64,000 bases of DNA from Thalassoglobus sp. JC818 (lineage in GTDB: Bacteria; Planctomycetota; Planctomycetia; Planctomycetales; Planctomycetaceae): assembly GCF_040717535.1 (NCBI RefSeq), contig NZ_JBFEFI010000006.1, forward strand, positions 310,001 to 374,000, in the 5' to 3' direction. A program made the position numbers and the translations under genes. Below are positions 45,998-55,414 of this stretch, one piece after another (positions within the stretch are counted from its first letter, which is position 1; every line of letters begins with the position of its first letter). The notes beneath the pieces were generated by a model. It did not search any database and was not told the origin of the DNA. It saw only the letters and a list, made by a program, of their open reading frames with translations.

Positions 45998-47170
45998 ATG
46001 CAAGAACCTTCTTCCGTTCCGCCTAAACCGAAGTCGCCTCGGAAAATTGCATTCTGTATCACCGATCTGGACAACGGAGGCGCAGAGAGAGCACTGCTGC
46101 AGCTTGTGACGCGACTGGACCGGACTCGATGGACTCCACGAGTTTATTGCCTCAGCAAACCAGGAGAACTGGTCGCAGAATTTGAACAGCACGGCATCGA
46201 AGTGAAGTGCCGGACACGATCACGACGATTCGATCCAACTATTATTTCGTGGTTGACGAAAGACTTGAGAGAGTTCGAACCGGACATCATCCAAGGCTTT
46301 CTCTTTCATGGAAACATCGCCAGTCGACTCGCTGGGGCACGAGCCAAGATCCCTATCAAAATTGCGGGGCACCGAGTGGCTGAGCGGGGTCGACGCTGGC
46401 ACTTAAAGATCGACCGCTTGACGAGTCGCTGGGTCGATCATCATGTCTGCGTCAGTCAAGGCGTTGCCGATTTCATCACTCAGCAACTCTCCCTTGATCC
46501 CCAGCACGTCAGTGTGATTCCCAACGGAGTCACGGAAACAACGTCATCTTCAACGACTCTTTCCGATCAGACGCACTCGATTCGCGCTGAGTTCCAGCTT
46601 GCCCCGGAGACGCTGATTGTGCTCGCTGCAGGTCGACTTCATCCGCAGAAGGGGTTTTCAGATCTCCTTAATGCGTTTCGAATCGTTCGAGACAATCACT
46701 CTGGCTTTCATCTTCTGATCGCTGGGGAAGGTCCGCAAAAACAGGAACTCGAGACACAAATTCGCGACCTGAAACTGGAGGACTGCGTCACTCTGATCGG
46801 GTATCGATCTGACCTGTCGACGCTCATGCAGCAGGTTGATCTCTTCGTTCTCTCGTCGCTGTGGGAGGGAATGCCGAACGTCGTCCTGCAGGCCATGGAG
46901 TGCGGTCTTCCAGTGGTCACAACTGAAGTGGAAGGTGTCCCGGACGTAATCGAATCGAACCTCCACGGCGTCGTTGTCCCGATCGGAGCTGTCCCCGAAC
47001 TCGCTGCTGCATGCACGGAGATTCTGAGCGATCCGAAACTGGCGGAACAGCTCGGCAGAAACGCACAAAACCATGTGCGAGAACACTTTACGTGGGCAAA
47101 GACGGCTTCGATGTACGAGCATCTCTACGAATGTCTGATCTCTGATCAAATGTACAACAACGCGCGCTAA
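45998..47170 (+). CDS. Glycosyltransferase family 4 (GT-B)
   Basis: The 390-residue protein is a GT4 enzyme: an N-terminal Rossmann half with IAFCITDLDNGGAERALLQLV and AGHRVAERGR, the linker VCVSQGVADFI, VIPNGV, and the C-terminal donor-binding half with LAAGRLHPQKGFSDLLNAF, LLIAGEGPQKQELE, and FVLSSLWEGMPNVVLQAMECGLPVV. It moves a sugar from an activated nucleotide donor to an unknown acceptor. It sits alone between folate and glyS genes, with no polysaccharide cluster. ATG 45998 is preferred to the TTG at 45875. Confidence 0.9.
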   Translation: MQEPSSVPPKPKSPRKIAFCITDLDNGGAERALLQLVTRLDRTRWTPRVYCLSKPGELVAEFEQHGIEVKCRTRSRRFDPTIISWLTKDLREFEPDIIQGFLFHGNIASRLAGARAKIPIKIAGHRVAERGRRWHLKIDRLTSRWVDHHVCVSQGVADFITQQLSLDPQHVSVIPNGVTETTSSSTTLSDQTHSIRAEFQLAPETLIVLAAGRLHPQKGFSDLLNAFRIVRDNHSGFHLLIAGEGPQKQELETQIRDLKLEDCVTLIGYRSDLSTLMQQVDLFVLSSLWEGMPNVVLQAMECGLPVVTTEVEGVPDVIESNLHGVVVPIGAVPELAAACTEILSDPKLAEQLGRNAQNHVREHFTWAKTASMYEHLYECLISDQMYNNAR

Positions 47171-47793
47171 CGGCTCGCGCCGTCAATGTGATTCTCAAAA
47201 AAGGCGAAAGACTCAATCCCTACAGTCCGTGGAACCTGCGTCGTTCGCGGAGCGCGATCGATCGATTTTGGGTCCGACTGTGCTTGACGAAATTCTCAGC
47301 CTGAATAATCTTGGTCGTTGTGGGGACTCGTTGAAGGTGATGAATGCAAATTCAGCCTTGGCGATCGGAATGTTTCCACATACCTTGACACTTCTGACAT
47401 TGGCGATTGACACGGCACGGAAGCTCATTTTTCCATTGCCGAAGTTGATGAGCCAAGGTCATGGAGCACATCCGCATTGCCTCTGTCTCAGCCTCCTGAA
47501 ACAGAGCCCTCCTCCTTCTCAAGCTTCCGATTCATCGTTGTGGTCTTCAGGCCATGCGCAACCATCGCGACTCGACTGTGTATTGTCGTCTCGATTGCGG
47601 ATTCATCGATCCGTTGATTCATCGAAACTTCAACGCACTCATCGAGCAATGGTCGATCGGATCATTCATACGCAGTTGCTCCACCGACTGGAGTGACAAC
47701 TGACTTTCCGCTTGCTACTGGGCTCGCGGATATACAGCCAGGATCGGCTGTTTAAGAATTGTGGCTGGGTCTATCCTTCCTCCGGCCACAACC
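47171..47793. other. About 620 bp without a recognisable gene, upstream of a plus-strand terminator
   Basis: No frame here has a known pattern; the longest plus frame (47229-47696, 155 codons) looks random. Because it is followed by a strong plus-strand terminator, it may carry a small RNA, an unannotated short gene, or a long 3' leader of the glycosyltransferase transcript. Confidence 0.45.
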
Positions 47794-47845
47794 CCATTCG
47801 CCCCGAGTGTGAAGAATGGATTCAACACGGGGCGAATGGTTTTTC
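47794..47845 (+). terminator. Plus-strand intrinsic terminator, gene of origin unclear
   Basis: A perfect 12-bp stem (CCATTCGCCCCG / CGGGGCGAATGG) with a 22-nt loop is followed by five T residues. The nearest plus-strand gene ends 620 bp upstream. On the minus strand there is no T run, so it does not belong to glyS. Confidence 0.8.
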
Positions 47846-47923
47846 TCACCTCAAACTCTTCCAATCCAATTTGCTTCGGGTTGCAAATTGCACGGTTCAG
47901 AGCGGAGCCTCGCAAGAGATTTC

Positions 47924-49585
47924 TCAAGCTCGAAGCCGCTTCGCGATCTCATCGACGACGTCGTCGACTGAAATTCGGGTTTGCTCCAGCGAATCACGGT
48001 CACGGATTGTCACTGTTCCGTTCTCAAGAGTTTCTCCGTCGACTGTCAGGCACCAGGGAGTTCCGATTTCGTCCTGACGTCGGTATCGACGTCCGATCGC
48101 TGCCTGTTCGTCGTAAGTGGCTGCGATCCCGGCTGCTTTCAGAGCCCGGTAAATTTCCTTGGCCTTTTCCGGTTGGCCGTCCTTTTTGACGAGCGGAAAG
48201 ACCGCTGCCTTGATCGGTGCCAGTCGTGGATGAAACCGCATGACAACCCGGCTTTGCATCTTCCCTTTTTCGTCGGGCTGCTGGTCTTCGAAATACGCTT
48301 CGCAGAGAAACGCCAACGTCGCGCGATCTGCACCGGCTGACGGTTCGATGACGTGAGGAATGAACCGCTCGCGAATTTGATCATCGAAGTACGTCAGGTC
48401 TTTTCCAGATCCACGATACTTTGGCTGACCATGTTCGTTCAGTTCGACCTCAAGCGTTCCCTCGTCGGTCGCTTTGAGTTTGCCTTCCATGTGTGAGCGA
48501 AGGTCAAAGTCACCACGATGGGCGACACCTTCGAGTTCGCCATATTCTCCTTCCGGAAGAAATGGAAACGCGTATTCGATATCCGCCGTTCCGACGGAAT
48601 AGTGCGCGAGTTCATCCTTGTGATGTTCTCGAAGGATGAGATTGTCGCTTTGAATTCCGAGGCTTGTGTACCACGCGAAACGACGATTCCGCCAATACGT
48701 GTACCACTCTTGCGACTGGTCGGGATGGCAGAAGAACTCGATCTCCATTTGTTCGAATTCTCGCGATCGAAACGTGAAGTTCCGAGGAGTAATTTCGTTT
48801 CGAAAACTCTTTCCGATCTGACAAATTCCCAGTGGCAACTTCACTCGACTGGAATCGACCACGTTCTTGAAGTTGACGAAAATCCCCTGAGCGGTTTCCG
48901 GTCGGAGAAAAGCTGCATCGTCTTCGGTTCCGAGTGCTCCGATGATCGTTCGGAACATCAGATTGAAATCGCGCGGAGCGGTCAGCGTGCCTGCCTCCGA
49001 CGCGTCAGGTCCAACAACGCTTGAATATTCATCGACGGAGATTTTGGTCAGGCTTTGGACGTCCCCTTCCCATTCGAGCCGATCGACATACTTCTTTTTC
49101 AGGCCGAAAAAGCTGAGGGCGCGATCCTGAATTTCCGCTTCTTCACCGACTGCGGTGACAAAAACCCGCTTCGGTTCAGCAGCTTCGCCGTCAGCTTTTC
49201 TCTTGGATGTCACCCATCGCCCGTTGACGTGATCGTGTCGATATCGCTTCTTGGCTTCCTTGCAGTCGACCATCTTGTCCACGAACAGGTCATAATGGCC
49301 GCTACATTTCCAGACTTGCGGATTCATGATGATCGTCGTTTCTACACCGACCATTTGAAACGCCTGCGGAGCCCCTTCCGGAGCATCGATGGGATCGTGC
49401 CCGGAGACCATATCGTGCCACCAGGATTCGCGGACGTTTCTCTTGAGTTCCGTCCCGAGCGGCCCGTAGTCCCAAAACCCGTTCTGGCCTCCGTAGATTT
49501 CCGAATCCTGAAAGATGAAACCGCGTCGCTTACAAAGCGAAACAACCTTGTCCATCAACTCAGACCGATCTGACTGCGACATCAT
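47924..49585 (-). CDS. glyS: Glycyl-tRNA synthetase (alpha2 type)
   Basis: The 553-residue protein is the single-subunit class II GlyRS of the eukaryote/archaea-like type, not the alpha/beta tetramer. It has the N-terminal GFIFQDSEIYGGQNGFWDYGPLGTELKRN, motif 2 in GKSFRNEITPRNFTFRSREFEQMEIEFF, motif 3 in EPSAGADRATLAFL, and the C-terminal anticodon domain. It charges tRNA-Gly. No neighbouring gene is functionally linked. ATG 49585 (or the following ATG at 49582) starts the protein. Confidence 0.95.
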   Translation of the reverse strand: MMSQSDRSELMDKVVSLCKRRGFIFQDSEIYGGQNGFWDYGPLGTELKRNVRESWWHDMVSGHDPIDAPEGAPQAFQMVGVETTIIMNPQVWKCSGHYDLFVDKMVDCKEAKKRYRHDHVNGRWVTSKRKADGEAAEPKRVFVTAVGEEAEIQDRALSFFGLKKKYVDRLEWEGDVQSLTKISVDEYSSVVGPDASEAGTLTAPRDFNLMFRTIIGALGTEDDAAFLRPETAQGIFVNFKNVVDSSRVKLPLGICQIGKSFRNEITPRNFTFRSREFEQMEIEFFCHPDQSQEWYTYWRNRRFAWYTSLGIQSDNLILREHHKDELAHYSVGTADIEYAFPFLPEGEYGELEGVAHRGDFDLRSHMEGKLKATDEGTLEVELNEHGQPKYRGSGKDLTYFDDQIRERFIPHVIEPSAGADRATLAFLCEAYFEDQQPDEKGKMQSRVVMRFHPRLAPIKAAVFPLVKKDGQPEKAKEIYRALKAAGIAATYDEQAAIGRRYRRQDEIGTPWCLTVDGETLENGTVTIRDRDSLEQTRISVDDVVDEIAKRLRA

Positions 49586-49983
49586 CCGCGAACTTCCTGA
49601 ACATAAATAAGGGCACGTGTAGTTTTGAGGATCAACGCGAAGTGTAGGGACGGAGTCAAGGTGCGGTCCAGTGTGATCCTGAGCGAGGTGAAAACCATCA
49701 ACTTTCGTTGACAGCCGCCGACCGAGATCTCAACTCCTGAACTCTTCCGAACAGAATTTCAATTCGTTCATGAGCAACTCGCTGGACCATTCGAATTTCT
49801 GCGATCTGTCGCCTACACTTCCCCATTCGCTCGCTGAATTGCCCGACTGTCGCGCCGGCAGACGAGATTCCCGTCAGCGAATCAGCGAATGAACAGAGAA
49901 GAGCGATTCGCTCTGAATTGCAGCGTGTCAGGCACAACTGCATCCGATGCGAGCACGTGAGCCCTCAACACTTTTCAAGATCA
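49586..49983. other. Intergenic between glyS and M16 gene, with a possible repeat relic
   Basis: This 398-bp region lies between two divergent genes and must hold both promoters. At 49862-49913 on the minus strand, TCAGAGCGAATCGCTCTTCT, then CTGTTCATTCGCTG resembles the left half of the dispersed repeat with paired changes in the hairpin. A minus frame (49698-49943) looks unconvincing. Confidence 0.4.
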
Positions 49984-51222
49984 ATGCATAAACAATCAAT
50001 TCAGGTTCATCAGCTGGACAACGGTCTCACGCTTCTCATCGAACAGATGAAACACGTGCAATCGGCAGCCTTTACACTGATGACGCCAGCTGGAGTGGCT
50101 TACGAACCGAATGGCAAAAACGGAACCGCTGCCGCTGCTCTCGATTTGATGACCCGCGGGGCTGGCGGACGTTCCAGTCGTGAGATCACCGCAGCTCTCG
50201 ATTCTCTCGGCGTGCAGGGGAACGACAGTGCCGGCTGGAATTTCCTCTCGTTCTCAGGCGCAGCCTTGGCTGAGAATGTCGCGGAGGCGATTCCGATCTA
50301 TGCGAAAATCCTTCGGGAACCGCTGCTGCCAGAGGATCAGTTTCTGGCGGTCATCAATGGGACGTTGCAGAGTCTGCTCGCTATTGAAGATGACCCGCAA
50401 CGGAAAGTCTTCGTCGAACTCCGCAAACTGTGCTACGACGCCCCATGGGGACGTCCCAGCGACGGAACACTTGATGACATCCGATCGTTGACCTACGACG
50501 ATCTCGTTTCGCATGTCCAACAAAAAGTCCGCCCGAATGGTGCCCTGATCGGCGTCGCAGGCAACGTTGACCCTGTTCGAATTCAAGAAACCATCGAAGC
50601 TTGTTTCGCCGACTGGGAAGCTCTCCCCGAACCACAGTTCGAAGTAACTCCCGCAGCGAACGGAATTCACCACATCGACCACGAGTCGACACAGACTCAT
50701 ATCGGGCTGGCATTTCCCGGAGTTCAGTACGGAAGCCCCGACTATCTGACTGCCTGGGCTGCGGTCAGCATTCTCAGTGGAGGCAGCAGTTCCCGACTCT
50801 TCACCGAAGTTCGCGAGAAGCGCGGACTCTGTTATTCCGTGTACGCCACTCTGAACAGCCTGCTCACCGAAGGCCGTGTTCTGGCTTACGCAGGAACCAC
50901 GACCGAACGAGCACAGGAGACTCTGGACGTCATGATGACGGAAATCCGCAAACTCGGCGACGGCATCGAAGACGCTGAACTTCGACGATGTAAAGCACGA
51001 GCGAAGAGCGCCCTCATCATGCAACAGGAATCGACAGGGGCTCGTGCATCGTCGATTGCGAGAGACTGGTTCCATCTCCATCGAGTGAAGACGCTGGAAG
51101 AAATTCACTCCGAAGTGGAAGCGATCACCGTCGAGCAGATCCAGGACTTCTTGAAACGGCATCCACTGGAGAACCCAACGCTCCTCACAATCGGAGCCAA
51201 ACCGCTGGAACTCAAGAGCTAA
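49984..51222 (+). CDS. M16-family (pitrilysin/MPP-type) protein, catalytic motif lost
   Basis: The 412-residue protein has the two-domain M16 fold, with LTLMTPAGVAYEPNGKNG, SILSGGSSSRLFTEVREKRGLCYSVYA and CKARAKSALIMQQESTGARAS. The zinc motif HxxEH is missing: the position reads GTAAAALDLM (47-56). It is therefore probably the inactive partner type seen in M16 pairs such as the MPP alpha subunit, or a binding protein. The active partner is not adjacent. ATG 49984 is used; a TTG at 49918 is in frame. It stands alone before lysS. Confidence 0.88.
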   Translation: MHKQSIQVHQLDNGLTLLIEQMKHVQSAAFTLMTPAGVAYEPNGKNGTAAAALDLMTRGAGGRSSREITAALDSLGVQGNDSAGWNFLSFSGAALAENVAEAIPIYAKILREPLLPEDQFLAVINGTLQSLLAIEDDPQRKVFVELRKLCYDAPWGRPSDGTLDDIRSLTYDDLVSHVQQKVRPNGALIGVAGNVDPVRIQETIEACFADWEALPEPQFEVTPAANGIHHIDHESTQTHIGLAFPGVQYGSPDYLTAWAAVSILSGGSSSRLFTEVREKRGLCYSVYATLNSLLTEGRVLAYAGTTTERAQETLDVMMTEIRKLGDGIEDAELRRCKARAKSALIMQQESTGARASSIARDWFHLHRVKTLEEIHSEVEAITVEQIQDFLKRHPLENPTLLTIGAKPLELKS

Positions 51223-51401
51223 AACTTCAGTCCGGCTGAGTTTTATGGCGAATGCATCGAACAATTTGCTTCGCCAACTTCAAAGACAATTCTTTATCCA
51301 ACCACAAGCATCATCAGGAACGCGATCTCCTGCTCAGGGCGAACCGAATCACAGTCGATCGGGTCTTGCGTTCCTAACTCAATGAAACAAAAGTCAAACT
51401 C

Positions 51402-52964
51402 ATGGCGACACCACAAAAGATCGATCGATTCGAAAAAGCCCGGCTCGAAAAGCTCAACAAGATCGTCGAACTCGGTCACGACCCTTTCGGCCAGCGTTTT
51501 GACGGGCACATTTCGATCAGCGCTGCTCGACAGGAATGCCCGGAAGAAAGCGGCGTGAATGGCGAGAAGGTTCGCGTCGCTGGCCGCATCGTGCTGAGAC
51601 GAAAAGCGGGCAAGCTGCGATTCTTCGACATCAAAGACTCATCGGGGAAAATTCAACTCCTCTTCTCACGAGGAGATTTGTCTCCAGAGCAATGGGAGCT
51701 GATGGGGCAACTCGACCTCGGAGATCTCATCGGCATTGACGGATCAATGCGTCGAACCGACTCCGGGGAGGTTTCGATCTGGGTCGAAGAGTTAACCGTG
51801 CTTTGCAAGTCGCTCACCCAACCTCCAGAAAAGCACCACGGAGTAACAGACGTTGAAACTCTGCTCCGGCATCGTGAACTCGACCTCATCTACACAGAAG
51901 GAGTTCGAGACAAACTGGTGCTGAGAAGCCAGATCATCAACTCCGTGCGATCCACTCTTGGTCAGCAGCAGTTCACCGAAGTCGAAACTCCGGTACTGCA
52001 CGCTATCGCTGGCGGAGCGGCAGCTCGACCGTTTACGACTCATCACAATGCCCTCGACATCGATCTGTATCTCCGGATCGCGTTAGAGCTTCACTTAAAG
52101 CGACTGATGGTTGGCGGCATTGAACGTGTTTATGAGATTGGACGCGTCTTTCGAAATGAAGGAATTGACGCAACGCACAATCCCGAATTCACGATGATCG
52201 AAATCTATCAAGCGTATGGAAACTACGAATCGATGATGGACCTCACCGAAGCCATCATCGCCGATGCTGCGCGAGTCGTCCTGAAAGCTTCAGGCACGGA
52301 CGTTGAGAACGAACGATTGGTCCTTCCATGGGGAGACAAGTCGATCGACTTCACTCCGCCCTTCCAGCGTAAGACGTACGCCGAACTCTTCGAACAGCAC
52401 GCAGGATGTTCAATGAGCGACGCGGAAGCTGTGCAAAAGAAGGCGCAGGAACTCGGAGCGCAAGGACAAATCAAACCCGAATTCCTCGCTCAAATGGAGT
52501 CCGGACACATTCATCCGGATGTCATCGTCAGCGAAGTCTTCGAAGCGTGCGTCGAAGATGCACTCGAGGGACCGGTCTTCGTGATCGACTACCCTGCATC
52601 AATCTGTCCGCTGACGAAACGCAAGCAAAGCGACCCGCAAATCGCCGAGCGTTTTGAACTGTTCGTTCACGGAATGGAACTCGCGAATGCGTACACAGAA
52701 CTGAACGACCCGAAGCTTCAGGAACAGCTGTTTCTGACCCAACTCGAGGGACTTTCGGAAGAAGACTCGATGGCGAAGATGGACCACGATTTCATCTCTG
52801 CACTCAAAGTGGGGATGCCACCAGCAGGCGGATTGGGAATCGGGATCGATCGGCTTGTGATGTTGCTCACCAACAGCCACAGCATCCGTGACATCATTTT
52901 CTTCCCACTTCTTCGCCCGGAAACTGTTGCCAACAAAGAAGATACAACTAAGGGAGAGGAATAA
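51402..52964 (+). CDS. lysS: Lysyl-tRNA synthetase, class II
   Basis: The 520-residue protein has the N-terminal OB-fold anticodon domain ([23 protein letters not shown]), then the class II catalytic core: motif 1 with [19 protein letters not shown], motif 2 in [26 protein letters not shown], and motif 3 in [28 protein letters not shown]. It charges tRNA-Lys. Upstream 180 bp separate it from the M16 gene; csrA follows on the same strand with its own promoter. ATG 51402. Confidence 0.97.
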   Translation: MATPQKIDRFEKARLEKLNKIVELGHDPFGQRFDGHISISAARQECPEESGVNGEKVRVAGRIVLRRKAGKLRFFDIKDSSGKIQLLFSRGDLSPEQWELMGQLDLGDLIGIDGSMRRTDSGEVSIWVEELTVLCKSLTQPPEKHHGVTDVETLLRHRELDLIYTEGVRDKLVLRSQIINSVRSTLGQQQFTEVETPVLHAIAGGAAARPFTTHHNALDIDLYLRIALELHLKRLMVGGIERVYEIGRVFRNEGIDATHNPEFTMIEIYQAYGNYESMMDLTEAIIADAARVVLKASGTDVENERLVLPWGDKSIDFTPPFQRKTYAELFEQHAGCSMSDAEAVQKKAQELGAQGQIKPEFLAQMESGHIHPDVIVSEVFEACVEDALEGPVFVIDYPASICPLTKRKQSDPQIAERFELFVHGMELANAYTELNDPKLQEQLFLTQLEGLSEEDSMAKMDHDFISALKVGMPPAGGLGIGIDRLVMLLTNSHSIRDIIFFPLLRPETVANKEDTTKGEE

Positions 52965-53054
52965 TTTTCCGAGAAGGTCGCAAGTTCAGCCGCGGGTCAC
53001 TTGACGTAACTCCAACAGTTGGAATGAAATCGGCAGATTTTGCAGATCGACTTA

Positions 53055-53083
53055 TTGACCAACTAGAGATTCCCCTCTACCAT
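53055..53083 (+). promoter_or_regulatory. Sigma70-type promoter of csrA
   Basis: TTGACC (53055-53060) and TACCAT (53078-53083) are 17 bp apart, about 100 bp before the csrA start, which fits a leader that could be a target of CsrA itself. Confidence 0.5.
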
Positions 53084-53184
53084 GTCAAGCGAGAAAAGTG
53101 AGATTGTTCAACGTGGGACAGTTTCAAGACAATCGTTCGTCAAGGTTCTCTTCTCACCGAAACGACTCAGTGAGGCGTCTTACT

Positions 53185-53394
53185 ATGTTGGTTCTCTCTC
53201 GGAAGAAGAACGAGAGTATCGTCATTGACGAGAACATCGTAATCACCGTGGTTGAAATCCGTGGTGATAAAGTTCGACTTGGGATACAGGCGCCGCGCGA
53301 AGTCCCGATTCATCGCAGCGAAGTCTACGAAGCTCTGATGAAGCTGAACGAGTCCAACTCCGGAGACGACGTCCCGGTTCCCGATCAAGTTTAA
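53185..53394 (+). CDS. csrA: Carbon storage regulator CsrA
   Basis: The 69-residue protein is CsrA, a dimeric RNA-binding regulator: MLVLSRKKNESIVIDENIVITVVEIRGDKVRLGIQAPREVPIHRSEVYEAL. The RNA-contact residues at Leu4, Arg6 and the final RxEVYEAI region are present. It recognises GGA motifs in mRNA leaders and represses translation. ATG 53185 is used; the frame starts at 53098. A terminator follows 74 bp after the stop, so it is transcribed alone. Confidence 0.95.
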   Translation: MLVLSRKKNESIVIDENIVITVVEIRGDKVRLGIQAPREVPIHRSEVYEALMKLNESNSGDDVPVPDQV

Positions 53395-53467
53395 CTCAAA
53401 TTGAGCTAACGACGAATTTGATGAGTTACTGCGCAAACTGATCACGAAGCCTCGCTTCTCTTTTTCC

Positions 53468-53495
53468 AAACGCCGCTTTTCAGCGGCGTTTTTTT
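53468..53495 (+). terminator. Intrinsic terminator of csrA
   Basis: Arms AACGCCGC and GCGGCGTT with a TTTTCA loop, followed by a run of T residues (53489-53495). Confidence 0.9.
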
Positions 53496-53647
53496 GTTGC
53501 GCAGTCGCAGATTTCTCGATCCGAACTTGCGACAGATACATCAATGTTTCTGGATTTCGGATTCAGGACTAGCTAGGATCACCTCCGATTTCGGCATCCA
53601 GCCGTCACGGCATTTTCACATAAGAAATTCCACCGGAGAGCATATTG

Positions 53648-55297
53648 ATGAACACCGCGCAAGAAGCGCCAAGCGCGCCTCAGTCATCGCATTCCACAAG
53701 CGATATGATCATGTTCTGGGGCTGTTTCATCGCGCTGATTACGACCGCATTCGCATTCTTCAGTCGAATGTACCTCTGCGATGTTCGATTCGAGAGTGAT
53801 TTTGGACTTGAGAAAGTGGCGATCGGTGCCCTCAAGGGAGCTGGTGTTTGGCCATTCGCAATTTCGATCATCCTGTTCAGTCTTGTGATTGACCGAATCG
53901 GCTATCGCGTTGCAATGATTTTCTCGTTCATTTGCTATGCAATTTATCTCGTTCTCGCATGCATGGCCTATGGAGCGATTCAGGGTGTATCCGGCGAAGA
54001 ACTCGCCGCAGCCCAGGACCGGGGACACAATCTTCTGTACCTCGGAAGTATCATTCTCGCACTCGGCAACGGAACAGTTGAAGCGTTCATTAATCCGATC
54101 GTTGCGACGATGTTCAGCAAAGAAAAAACAAAGTGGTTGAACATCCTCCATGCTGGATGGCCGGGTGGACTCGTCGTCGCAGGTATCATTACCATCGCAA
54201 TGGCTGACACAGCAAAAACCGGTGACTGGCGACTCGTCCTCGGAACGATCGCAATCCCGGCTGTCATCTACTTCATCATGCTTTTCAATGCGAAGTTTCC
54301 TGTCAGCGAGCGTGAACAGGCTGGGGTCAGCTATCGCGAAATGCTTGCTGAATTCGGAGCATTCGGAGCGTTTGTTGGCTTCGGCTTGATCTTCATGCAA
54401 CTCGGTGAAGTCTTTGGATGGCACCTAAGTGTGTCAGGCGTCCTCGCTGCAATCGTCGCTGTTGCTTTCGGTGCCTATACACAAAGCTTCGGCCGAGGGA
54501 TTCTTGCGTTCCTGATCGTCATTATGATGCCTTTGGCAACCACTGAAATTGGAACAGATGGCTGGATCAGTGGACTGATGGAAAAGCCAATGGAAGCTGC
54601 CGGATACAATCCAGGTTGGGTTCTCGTTTACACATCTGCGATCATGATGGTTCTTCGATTCTTTGCAGGACCAATTGTCCACAAACTCTCACCAATCGGC
54701 CTTCTGATTGTCAGTTCCGTACTTGCAATTGCTGGTCTCCTTGCATTGTCACAAACGGGGAGTTCCGGAATCGCGGTCATCTTCGTTGCAGCGACACTTT
54801 ACGGAATCGGCAAGACGTTCTTCTGGCCAACAATGCTTGGTGTCACCGCAGAACAGTGTCCCAAGGGCGGTGCTTTGACACTGAATGCAATTTCCGGAAT
54901 TGGAATGATTGCAGTGGGTGTTCTCGGATTCCCTCTGATTGGAGCCCTCCAGGAGAAGACTGCGAGTGCTGAACTCGCTGTAACTTCACCGGAGACAGCA
55001 GAAGAAGTTCTGGTTGCGAAGTCTTACATGGGCTTCGACTACGAAGCGATTGATCCGGATAAGAAAAAGGAAATCACCGGAGAGGAAGAAGTTGCTGCTC
55101 TGGCAGCTGCTGATAAGGCTGGACAGTTCGATGCACTCGCCAAGATGGCTGTCTTTCCGGCGTTCATGCTTGTCTGCTACTTGATCCTTGGTGCTTACTT
55201 CAAATCGAAGGGTGGATATCAGGCAGAAGTCCTGACAGGACATGCTGCCAAGGATGAAGAGTTTACTGGTGGAGTTGAAGGTCCGGCGGATATGTAA
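53648..55297 (+). CDS. MFS transporter, FucP-like sugar permease
   Basis: The 549-residue protein has about 12 hydrophobic helices in two groups, with the MFS loop pattern in IDRIGYRVAM and a hydrophobic helix set as in FucP-type sugar permeases. An unusually long cytoplasmic or periplasmic loop (about 450-510, rich in Glu/Asp/Ala) separates the last helices. It should import a sugar or related solute with protons. ATG 53648 has GGAG about 9 bp upstream; the TTG at 53645 is next to it. A terminator follows, so it stands alone. The substrate cannot be told. Confidence 0.85.
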   Translation: MNTAQEAPSAPQSSHSTSDMIMFWGCFIALITTAFAFFSRMYLCDVRFESDFGLEKVAIGALKGAGVWPFAISIILFSLVIDRIGYRVAMIFSFICYAIYLVLACMAYGAIQGVSGEELAAAQDRGHNLLYLGSIILALGNGTVEAFINPIVATMFSKEKTKWLNILHAGWPGGLVVAGIITIAMADTAKTGDWRLVLGTIAIPAVIYFIMLFNAKFPVSEREQAGVSYREMLAEFGAFGAFVGFGLIFMQLGEVFGWHLSVSGVLAAIVAVAFGAYTQSFGRGILAFLIVIMMPLATTEIGTDGWISGLMEKPMEAAGYNPGWVLVYTSAIMMVLRFFAGPIVHKLSPIGLLIVSSVLAIAGLLALSQTGSSGIAVIFVAATLYGIGKTFFWPTMLGVTAEQCPKGGALTLNAISGIGMIAVGVLGFPLIGALQEKTASAELAVTSPETAEEVLVAKSYMGFDYEAIDPDKKKEITGEEEVAALAAADKAGQFDALAKMAVFPAFMLVCYLILGAYFKSKGGYQAEVLTGHAAKDEEFTGGVEGPADM

Positions 55298-55331
55298 AGC
55301 CACCATTCAAATCAATCAACGTTTGACCATG

Positions 55332-55366
55332 GACCCGACGCGTGCATTTCGTGTCGGGTCTTTTTA
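55332..55366 (+). terminator. Intrinsic terminator of the MFS gene
   Basis: Arms GACCCGAC and GTCGGGTC around an 11-nt loop, then TTTTTATTG. It lies about 35 bp past the stop codon. Confidence 0.88.
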
Positions 55367-55414
55367 TTGTGACACGTAGAATCCATTTCCAGTCTGACCG
55401 TTAGCGAAACGAAA

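Noticed and set aside
47229-47696. 155-codon plus-strand frame between the glycosyltransferase and glyS
   Set aside because: No motif, signal peptide or ribosome-binding site; kept only as a candidate transcript because of the terminator behind it.
50254-51264. 336-codon minus-strand frame opposite the M16 gene
   Set aside because: Antisense to a well-supported gene with all M16 C-terminal motifs; no recognisable pattern in its own product.
53684-54424. 246-codon minus-strand frame opposite the MFS gene
   Set aside because: Antisense shadow; product is a charged string with no family motif.
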